Positions 1-5,486 of a stretch of DNA of 5,486 nt are shown piece after piece. The notes beneath the pieces are model-generated. The model did not search any database, was not told where the DNA came from, and was given only the letters and a program-made list of their open reading frames with translations. How positions within the stretch are numbered: the stretch's first letter is position 1; the number at the start of each line of letters is the position of its first letter. Both the position numbers and the translations under genes were made by a program. The stretch comes from an uncultured Bacteroidota bacterium (lineage in GTDB: Bacteria; Bacteroidota; Bacteroidia; UKL13-3): positions 1-5,486 of the forward strand of contig CAISTO010000253.1 in NCBI GenBank assembly GCA_903888395.1, read 5' to 3'.

Positions 1-120
1 ATTATCAATTGATTTTTCAACAATAAAATAATCGTTATTCAACTCAAATGCAGTGCTCCAGTTGAGTTCAACATCATTGTTTTTTAAATAACCCACAAAT
101 GAATTTAATTTAATTGGCAA
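1..120 (-). other. Pre-sorting-domain linker, start of the T9SS C-terminal region (residues 1602-1641)
   Basis: LPIKLNSFVGYLKNNDVELN followed by WSTAFELNNDYFIVEKSIDN is the characteristic Ig-like segment seen immediately before type A T9SS sorting domains in Bacteroidota (pattern LP-x-x-L-x-x-F, then L-x-W-x-T-x-x-E-x-N-N-D-x-F-x-V/I-E-(K/R)-S). The frame runs off the edge here, so the sorting domain itself is not visible. Confidence 0.8.
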
Positions 121-3100
121 TGGATAAGTGGTATTTTCATCGGCACCCATATAATGCCACGAAATATTTCTGTTTTCGTTATCAATATCGGTGGTAATGC
201 CAGATACTGGCACACATTTTAAATTGAAATTCCCAATAGAAGTTCCTGTTAAATGTAGGTTACCAGTGGCCGCAAAAAACACGTTTAAATTTACCGAATT
301 TAAGTCTTGTGTAGTGGCAGTTTTTAAAGCAGCTAAGTTGCTTTTATCAGCACCTCCAAAATAAGCTAACATGGCTTGAGTTCCTGCTACATAATAGTTG
401 TTATAATTTAAATTAGTAAAAGCAGTTGCTGCCGATTGAGAAGCAAAAGCATAAGCTTTAGCACCTGTGGCTCCTAAATTCGTATTAACTATAGAATTAT
501 AGAAAATATTATTTTTTATATTTAATGAAGTAGCGCCAGGGCCAACAAACAATGCGAAACTATTAGTAGCTGTAGAATAGCCCGAAACAATTTCGCTTAG
601 CTTAACAGTGTTATTATAAATGTTAATTCCACCCGAGTTTGTGTCTACACCTATTCCAATAATGTTGTCGGTAAAATAGCCACTCCATCCATCTCCACCA
701 ATTCTAGAAATGAAGTTATTTTGGATGTTAATATTGCTTGCAGCATTGCCAGTACTAATATATATTCCTTTGCTTCCATAACCTAAAGTTCCAATATATC
801 TATTGGAATCTATAACATTGTTTGAAACAGTTATATTTGTGCAGCCAGGTCCTAAATACAAAGATGGGGCATTGCCATTTAAAGTTAAAATATTATAAAT
901 ACTGTCCTTGTTTACCAATGAATTATTTGTGTAGGCCATATAAACCCCCGAATAAGAAATATAGTTTGCAGGGTCATTAGAGCCAATACTACTATTTGTA
1001 AATCTAATATTATTTGCAGGGTTACCTGCAATACCACTTGAATAAAAACCTACTAAGGCTTTTTCTATTTTAAGATTATTGCAAATAATATTTTGGTTGT
1101 CCGCTCCACTTACAACTACTCCAAAAGTATTAATGGCTGTGGTACCACAATTAGTAATTAGGTTTCTTATGGTGTCATTATTAGCTCCCAAACCAATTCC
1201 TAAACTTGCAATCAAAATTGATGAACTGTTAGAAGTAGTGGAGTTGGTATTGATAACACTTAAATTACGAGTAATACCTGAAATGGCACCATCAATAATT
1301 ACATTTTTGGAACCATTTAATTGAATAATGGCAACACCATTATTTCCAGTAATAACAGTATTGGCCAATGTAGGTTTGATGGTTAATTTATTAGTGATAG
1401 ATGAACCCACAAAGTTATTAATGATGATTGGAAACGTTTCGTTGGTAGAGTAATTATTGTTGATTAAATTAAATGTAACAGGCCCACTTACACCACGCGT
1501 GTTCAAATCATTTACCGCGGCTGTAATTGTTACGTAAGCACCCGATGTTCCAACGGTGTATGTTCCGTTCAAAGGAGCAGGAGTAACAAATGAATCAACC
1601 ACAATATTGTCAACATAAATTCCATTTCCATATCCCGATCTCCATCTAAATTGAACCTTGGTAGTGCCCACTGGCAACGATATACTTTTGGTTCTCCAAT
1701 GGGAAGCCAGAGTTGACAGATATTCAGTTGTGGTTCCTAAAGTAGTGATTCCAGTATCAACCACACCTGAAGTAATCCATGACCTAATTCTGTTGTAAGT
1801 ACTTCCATTATAGGCAAATATTGACAAGGAATCCAAATAAGGAGTTCCATAACCAGCAGCTGTAATATCAAACTTTAATGAATCACCAATAATGGTTGGA
1901 TAAAAACTTCTTGTTTCTAAAACACCCACAGCACCTGTTACAACATTGAAATTATCAGCTTTAACACAACCAATATTTTGTGTAGCATTGTATCCATTGA
2001 TGGTTGAATTCCATGACAGTAGGTTACTTGTATTTGTTAGGGTCCAACCAACCGGTGTAAGTAATGAACTGAATTTTTCATTGATTCTTTTTACAGGTAA
2101 AATTGTGGTAGAAGTAGCTTGATTATTTGGATTATTAGTAGCGGTACTAGTTTGATAAAACGAATTGGTTCCATTGCAATTTGCTTCATAAATTCTGAAA
2201 TAATAAGTAGTATTTGCACTTAAACCTGTAACAGTTGTTGAACTATTTGTTCCGTTATAAATCAACTGGGCTCCTGAACCACTATATAAGCTGTTAGCGG
2301 TGGCTTCTGTTCCATTTAGCGGAGCCGTAAAAGTATTGCTGGTGTTCATATAAACAACCCTCCTACTTCCATTGCCACTGGTCCATGAAACATCCATTTG
2401 TGTTGCATAAATATTTGAAAATATAATATTGTTAACCTGAGTGGTAGGTACAATACAAGTTAAACTAAAAGCATTACTTGAAAACAAACCACGACCATGT
2501 GTGGCTGCTATTACCATTTTATCGGAACTGCGAATTTGAAGCATATCAACCCTTACGTTTGCCAATCCACTATTAGAAGCCGACCAAGTTGGAGTTGTAT
2601 TGGTAAAATTAGTAGAAGCCCAAACACCTAATTCTGTAGCTAAAATTACTTCACTTCTATTTAAAGGATTAAACAAAGCCCATCGAATTGGCATATCAGG
2701 TAAATTTCCCTCTTTACTTACCCAAGATGTGCCACCATTAGCGGTATACCAAACAGAGGTAACTCCATAATTAAAAAAAGTAACCAATAACTCACTTTCA
2801 CTGGCACCAATTTCAACACATGAAATAGAACCTGTTGGAAAACTTGATCCTGTAATATTAGTGGTGGTTGGTGTTCCATCTGCCGTGGTAACTTTATACA
2901 ATGAACCAGCTTCGGTTCCAACAAATAATGTACTTGAGGTGGTGGTATATGGCGATACGCAAATATGACTTGCATAATCAGTCATTCCAGTTAAGGTAAC
3001 TGTTTGTGCCGAGGTTGGTGTGGTGGTTATATTTTTTATTCTATTTAAAGTTCCTGTTCCTCGGCATGAATATAAAATATGTAAGTTATTATCATAATCG

Positions 3101-4923
3101 CTTGGATTGATAAATCTACCAGTATTTTGATCATTTGACAAACTTGTACCAAATGAAGAACCACCATTGGTTGATAGCGAATAAGTATTAAACACATACG
3201 ATACAATTTGATAATTCCCATTGGTTTGATCAATGAAACAAAAAGCACCATCGCCCCCATAAACAGCTACTGTGCTATTCACACCTGATGCTGTAAATTT
3301 TTGTGTTCCGTTATCTTGTGCACCGGCTAAAAAATAATTATTGCCTGATGTTGGATGTATGGCACAAGCATAAAATTGGGTAACATTATAATTCTTATTT
3401 CTTACAGATATTACATTATTAGTGGCTGCAGTTGAAATAGAACTAGTATAAAAAATACCACCATCATTTCCAAATATTACATTGTTTGAAGAACCTGGTT
3501 TAAATAATATAGCATGTTGATCGGCATGTACCATTGAACAAGTTAATGTACTCAAATTATTATTATTACTCCATTTGCTTATTTGAGTCCAAGAAGTGCC
3601 AGCATTAGTAGTTCTAAACAAATCAATTGCACCAACTATAACTATGTTAGAATTATTGGGATCGACTGCCATGGTTAAATCATACCAAGCTTGCCCTCTT
3701 GAAAAATCAGTGGAAGGAATTCCTGAATCCGCATCTACAGGTTTTGTAATGCTAGTCCATGTTGAACCGTTATTGATTGTTTTTTTTAATTCACTTACTG
3801 CATTGTTATTTTCTACAATAGCGTATACGTAATTGCTATCAGACGGGGCGCAGGCTAATTCCACTCTCCCTTTTCCGTTAGTAACTGTGGTAGTGTTTGA
3901 AATAGTCCAAGTGGTACCATTTAATGAAGTTAAAATTCGTCCTCCACCCCTATCTGTTGAACTAAAAGGACTTGCTTTTGTTCCAATCCAAATTCTGTTA
4001 TTGGCACTTATTTCAATATCCGATGCCACAAAATTATTAGTTGTACTTGGAATTAAAGGCAATACTTGAGTCCAACTTGTACCACCATTTAACGAACGCT
4101 GAAGCCCGGACATTGATGCTCCATGCCATACTCCATTATAATATCCGCCATCAACAGCTGCATAAATAACACTGATATTCGATTCATTTCTAACTACAAT
4201 ATCATTTACATAATAAAAAGTGGTGGTTGATAAAATTTGATTCCAAGTATTACCCCCATTTGTAGTTTTCCAAATTCCTGCACCTCTGGATGCTGCGGCT
4301 CCAAAACCTTCACCAGTTCCTACATAAGCAATCAAAGAATTATTGGGATCAAAAGCAATGCAAGTAATGGCAATATTATCCCAAAAATCATTCACAGATT
4401 TCCATGAAGAATCTATATTTGTTATATCGTTATTATACCATAAACCTCCAGTAACACCTCCAGCCCAAACTTTCTTTTGTGTCAAATCATTTGGATCGTA
4501 TACTATGGCCCTTGTTCTTCCTCCAATATTGTTTGGACCACGTTCTTGCCATGGTGCTGATAAATTTCCCGGAGCAGTTTTACCCAAATTAGTATTTCGC
4601 ATTTGTGCAATAATTGCTGGCAATCTTTCAGGCGCGGGTCTTTTCAAAGCAGGATCCATGGTTCTTAAAAAATCTTGCTCCCAAGCCAAATCAGGCCTAT
4701 CTGCTTTATTTTCTCCTTCTTCCTCCTCTTCCTCACTTAATATTTCCGATTCACTTTTTGAGCGATTATTAAATGGATGTTCCTTTAAAAACAAACTGTA
4801 TTGCTCCCTTGCAGATAATTGTTTAGTTGCTAATAATTGATTTACATTATTTTTATATAATAAGCATACCGCAACTAGTAATAATATAATACAGCTTATG
4901 CTAATAAGTCCCTTTTTTTTCAT
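1..4923 (-). CDS. Giant modular T9SS-type secreted protein (BNR propeller, FN3, jelly roll, beta-helix), 3' end outside window
   Basis: The frame runs from ATG at 4923 to base 1 without a stop: 1641 codons, with the C-terminus missing. The start is chosen because it lies 3 nt after the upstream stop and opens directly into a signal sequence (MKKKGLISISC, then hydrophobic to about residue 22). Layout by residue: 23-121 Lys/Glu-rich pro-region with an acidic run at 64-69; 124-816 beta-propeller region beginning PWQERGPNNIGGRTRAIV, carrying about seven Asp-box-like motifs and closing with AATHGRGLF; 826-939 FN3-like; 949-1112 MAM/choice-of-anchor-J-like; 1119-1596 parallel beta-helix; 1602-1641 LPIKLNSF linker. 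Such proteins are normally exported by Sec, moved across the outer membrane by the T9SS and anchored or released by a C-terminal sorting domain; that domain is inferred here, not seen. The substrate or ligand is unknown. No enzyme activity can be claimed; adhesion or glycan/protein binding is the likeliest role. The frame is intact, with no frameshift. Confidence 0.95.
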   Translation of the reverse strand, partial: MKKKGLISISCIILLLVAVCLLYKNNVNQLLATKQLSAREQYSLFLKEHPFNNRSKSESEILSEEEEEEGENKADRPDLAWEQDFLRTMDPALKRPAPERLPAIIAQMRNTNLGKTAPGNLSAPWQERGPNNIGGRTRAIVYDPNDLTQKKVWAGGVTGGLWYNNDITNIDSSWKSVNDFWDNIAITCIAFDPNNSLIAYVGTGEGFGAAASRGAGIWKTTNGGNTWNQILSTTTFYYVNDIVVRNESNISVIYAAVDGGYYNGVWHGASMSGLQRSLNGGTSWTQVLPLIPSTTNNFVASDIEISANNRIWIGTKASPFSSTDRGGGRILTSLNGTTWTISNTTTVTNGKGRVELACAPSDSNYVYAIVENNNAVSELKKTINNGSTWTSITKPVDADSGIPSTDFSRGQAWYDLTMAVDPNNSNIVIVGAIDLFRTTNAGTSWTQISKWSNNNNLSTLTCSMVHADQHAILFKPGSSNNVIFGNDGGIFYTSSISTAATNNVISVRNKNYNVTQFYACAIHPTSGNNYFLAGAQDNGTQKFTASGVNSTVAVYGGDGAFCFIDQTNGNYQIVSYVFNTYSLSTNGGSSFGTSLSNDQNTGRFINPSDYDNNLHILYSCRGTGTLNRIKNITTTPTSAQTVTLTGMTDYASHICVSPYTTTSSTLFVGTEAGSLYKVTTADGTPTTTNITGSSFPTGSISCVEIGASESELLVTFFNYGVTSVWYTANGGTSWVSKEGNLPDMPIRWALFNPLNRSEVILATELGVWASTNFTNTTPTWSASNSGLANVRVDMLQIRSSDKMVIAATHGRGLFSSNAFSLTCIVPTTQVNNIIFSNIYATQMDVSWTSGNGSRRVVYMNTSNTFTAPLNGTEATANSLYSGSGAQLIYNGTNSSTTVTGLSANTTYYFRIYEANCNGTNSFYQTSTATNNPNNQATSTTILPVKRINEKFSSLLTPVGWTLTNTSNLLSWNSTINGYNATQNIGCVKADNFNVVTGAVGVLETRSFYPTIIGDSLKFDITAAGYGTPYLDSLSIFAYNGSTYNRIRSWITSGVVDTGITTLGTTTEYLSTLASHWRTKSISLPVGTTKVQFRWRSGYGNGIYVDNIVVDSFVTPAPLNGTYTVGTSGAYVTITAAVNDLNTRGVSGPVTFNLINNNYSTNETFPIIINNFVGSSITNKLTIKPTLANTVITGNNGVAIIQLNGSKNVIIDGAISGITRNLSVINTNSTTSNSSSILIASLGIGLGANNDTIRNLITNCGTTAINTFGVVVSGADNQNIICNNLKIEKALVGFYSSGIAGNPANNIRFTNSSIGSNDPANYISYSGVYMAYTNNSLVNKDSIYNILTLNGNAPSLYLGPGCTNITVSNNVIDSNRYIGTLGYGSKGIYISTGNAASNINIQNNFISRIGGDGWSGYFTDNIIGIGVDTNSGGINIYNNTVKLSEIVSGYSTATNSFALFVGPGATSLNIKNNIFYNSIVNTNLGATGAKAYAFASQSAATAFTNLNYNNYYVAGTQAMLAYFGGADKSNLAALKTATTQDLNSVNLNVFFAATGNLHLTGTSIGNFNLKCVPVSGITTDIDNENRNISWHYMGADENTTYPLPIKLNSFVGYLKNNDVELNWSTAFELNNDYFIVEKSIDN
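136..1569 (-). other. Right-handed parallel beta-helix region (residues 1119-1596)
   Basis: The region begins NGTYTVGTSGAYVTITAAVN followed by DLNTRGVSGPVTFNL, a cap that commonly introduces a Bacteroidota beta-helix. Repeating coils follow with I-x-x-N-x-I/F steps: SKNVIIDG (1205-1212), NNDTIRNL, NQNIICNNLKI, NNIRFTNSSI, TNITVSNNVID, SNINIQNNFI, GINIYNNTV and SLNIKNNIF (to about 1475). The coils are Asn-ladder-rich as in PbH1 repeats. The tail carries YMGADE (1591-1596), a motif I associate with the end of such helices in this phylum. The fold occurs in polysaccharide lyases and in adhesins; no catalytic set is identifiable. Confidence 0.75.
1588..2079 (-). other. MAM / choice-of-anchor-J-like jelly-roll domain (residues 949-1112)
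   Basis: Starting at EKFSSLLTPVGWTLTN, the segment shows the usual order for this Bacteroidota module: an opening P-x-GW-x-x-x-N, a W near 975, an L-E-T-R-S segment (1002-1006), DSLKFDITAAGYGTPYLDSL in the middle, and the closing RWRSGYGNGIYVDNIVV. Such domains often bind carbohydrate or protein surfaces. Assignment is by pattern recognition and not by a profile search; another concanavalin-like fold is possible. Confidence 0.65.
2107..2448 (-). other. Fibronectin type III-like domain (residues 826-939)
   Basis: The segment runs from PTTQVNNIIFSNIYATQMDV through the B-strand Trp (VSWTSGNGSRRVVYM) to TVTGLSANTTYYFRIYEANC, the classic F-strand tyrosine motif (Leu-x-Pro/Ala-x-Thr-x-Tyr-x-Phe). 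This version, with an inserted loop (TFTAPLNGTEATANSLY) and a GNGSRR turn, is common in Bacteroidota secreted proteins. It probably acts as a spacer between the propeller and the jelly-roll module. Confidence 0.8.
2476..4554 (-). other. Sortilin/VPS10-like BNR beta-propeller region (residues 124-816)
   Basis: The region opens with PWQERGPNNIGGRTRAIV and AFDPNN-type strands (191-196), which recur in Bacteroidota BNR/sortilin-like secreted proteins. Asp-box-like motifs (consensus S/T-x-D/N-x-G-x-S/T-W/F) are visible at 220-227 (TTNGGNTW), 277-284 (SLNGGTSW), 332-339 (SLNGTTW, degenerate), 382-389 (TINNGSTW), 438-445 (TTNAGTSW), 584-591 (STNGGSSF) and 727-734 (TANGGTSW). Between them are VHADQHAI (465-472), GNDGGIF (485-491), GAQDNGT (534-540) and YGGDGAF (555-561). 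The end is marked by VIAATHGRGLF (805-815). At about 690 aa it is long enough for two propellers, as in GH74-like or VPS10 proteins. A binding role is likelier than catalysis. Confidence 0.8.
4555..4923 (-). other. Export signal and acidic pro-region of the giant protein (residues 1-123)
   Basis: Residues 2-4 are Lys, and 5-22 form one hydrophobic helix with Cys at 11 and 20. Cys20 is preceded by VAV, so it does not fit a lipobox, and no clean signal peptidase I site is obvious; cleavage near LLA (30-32) is one option. Residues 33-121 are hydrophilic, with an acidic run (LSEEEEEEGE, 62-71) and then DLAWEQDFLRTMDPALKR (78-95). Related T9SS proteins often carry a similar charged, poorly conserved stretch between the signal and the propeller; I infer a linker or pro-segment. 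Confidence 0.7.
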
Positions 4924-4926
4924 ATA

Positions 4927-5379
4927 CTATTTTGAGTTTTTGTAATTATCGATGATTAATTTTATTTTTTTATGGTTAATAGTTATAACTATCCATGAAG
5001 GATAAAACTGTTGATTCAAAATCAAATCATCTGTTTTATCATTTACTTGATTATCTTTTGAATCAGTTGAAAATCCAAGTTCTTCAATCGACTTCAAGTA
5101 ATTGGCTTCCAATTCAAATAACGTTTCATTTTTTTTGTTGATTACAAAATTAATTGGATTTCCATTTACATAAAATGAATCTATTTGAAAATTTTCAGTT
5201 AAAATATTTGATATATTGATTTTAAACAATACGCCTTTTCCCTTTCCCATTGCAGTTACATAGTTGCTATAATTAGCATCTAACTTAAATGATTGATTGT
5301 TGTTTTGTGTTTTGATTTTGGCAACACAACTAACAAAAAAACACGCCAATAGAAAAATGATTATTTGCTTCATTGGCAT
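4927..5379 (-). CDS. Small predicted lipoprotein of unknown function
   Basis: This 150-aa product begins MPMKQIIIFLLACFFVSC: a positive n-region, a hydrophobic core and a lipobox-like FVSC with the acylated Cys at residue 18. The residues after Cys (VAKIKTQ) lack the acidic cluster that marks surface export in many Bacteroidota, so an inner-leaflet periplasmic location is likelier. The mature part is about 130 aa and Asn/Lys-rich. It has a Gly/Lys segment (AMGKGKGVLFKI, about 43-54), then FQIDSFYVNG (about 64-73), and ends with a beta-strand-like segment (WIVITINHKKIKLII). The pattern resembles a family of short Flavobacteriia lipoproteins of unknown function with a Gly-rich stretch followed by an ID-(S)-x-Y-x-x-G motif; this is from memory and tentative. 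The start could instead be Met3 (5373), giving 148 aa; no ribosome binding site decides between them. The TAG stop lies 3 nt before the giant gene, which suggests one operon. Confidence 0.88.
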   Translation of the reverse strand: MPMKQIIIFLLACFFVSCVAKIKTQNNNQSFKLDANYSNYVTAMGKGKGVLFKINISNILTENFQIDSFYVNGNPINFVINKKNETLFELEANYLKSIEELGFSTDSKDNQVNDKTDDLILNQQFYPSWIVITINHKKIKLIIDNYKNSK

Positions 5380-5486
5380 GCAATATAATTATTCAACACT
5401 TAAAAATTATGATCACTTTTTATTATTTTTAATTTTTCTTAATCATTGGCCTTTCTAATTTAATCATTTAGCAAAATCAAAGAAAA
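5380..5486 (-). other. AT-rich leader upstream of the lipoprotein gene
   Basis: This 107-bp stretch is about 19% GC and should hold the promoter of the two-gene unit unless transcription enters from further right. I found no convincing match to the Bacteroidota promoter pattern (TTG, about 19 bp, TAnnTTTG). TAATTTTT lies about 20 nt before the start but has no suitably placed TTG. No Shine-Dalgarno sequence is visible, as is usual in the phylum. Confidence 0.4.

Noticed and set aside
1079..1324. Short plus-strand frame within the beta-helix region, and similar short frames at 3596-3832 and 3833-4069
   Set aside because: All are antisense to the continuous minus-strand gene, have no motif and no start context; they are shadows.
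2718..3260. Two short minus-strand frames (2718-2975, 3045-3260)
   Set aside because: They are in a different frame from the giant gene, and the giant frame reads propeller motifs straight through both.
2476..4554. Sialidase or xyloglucanase activity for the propeller
   Set aside because: Asp boxes are structural. I see no sialidase FRIP/arginine triad or assignable GH74 catalytic Asp pair, so the fold alone does not support an enzyme call.
4343..4840. Open frame of 165 codons on the plus strand
   Set aside because: It is antisense to the start of the giant gene, which has a coherent domain content. The plus-strand translation has no recognisable motif, and its length follows from the biased codon use of the real gene.
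5326..5346. Cys13 of the small lipoprotein (LLAC) as the acylated cysteine
   Set aside because: It would leave a hydrophobic core of only about six residues; Cys18 (FVSC) gives a normal signal length.
5402..5437. Inverted repeat aaaaatta / taattttt with a loop of about 20 nt, overlapping a TGATCA palindrome
   Set aside because: The stem is pure A/T in a region of about 19% GC, so it is expected by chance, and it lacks the GC stem of a terminator.
5460..5486. Possible C-terminal tail of another minus-strand gene (frames ending in TAA at 5460-5462 or TGA at 5464-5466)
   Set aside because: Only 6-8 codons are visible and two frames both end there; it cannot be told from chance in AT-rich DNA.

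Overview
The window looks like chromosomal DNA from a member of the Bacteroidota. It is AT-rich, lacks recognisable Shine-Dalgarno sites, carries a Bacteroidota-style lipoprotein, and holds a giant modular secreted protein whose segments (BNR/Asp-box propeller, Bacteroidota-type FN3, jelly-roll, parallel beta-helix, and a linker starting LPIKLNSF) are typical of type IX secretion system (T9SS) cargo. I cannot name the genus.

Both genes are on the minus strand. Reading in the direction of transcription (right to left): 5486-5380 is a very AT-rich (about 19% GC) leader with no confident promoter. 5379-4927 encodes a small, probably periplasmic lipoprotein of 150 aa. After a gap of only 3 nt, 4923-1 encodes one continuous reading frame of 1641 codons, with no internal stop, that runs off the left edge. 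Codon-by-codon reading of the minus strand confirms that the frame is open through the whole stretch.

The large protein reads, in order: N-terminal hydrophobic export signal, acidic pro-region, sortilin/VPS10-like BNR beta-propeller region (about 690 aa), fibronectin type III-like domain, MAM/choice-of-anchor-J-like jelly roll, right-handed parallel beta-helix, and the start of the linker that normally precedes a T9SS type A C-terminal sorting domain. The sorting domain and stop codon should lie just beyond base 1. The 3-nt spacing suggests that the lipoprotein and the giant protein are co-transcribed and perhaps translationally coupled. The likely picture is a cell-surface or secreted adhesion/binding protein preceded by a small envelope lipoprotein of unknown function. 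I saw no RNA genes, mobile elements, CRISPR arrays or DNA repeats.
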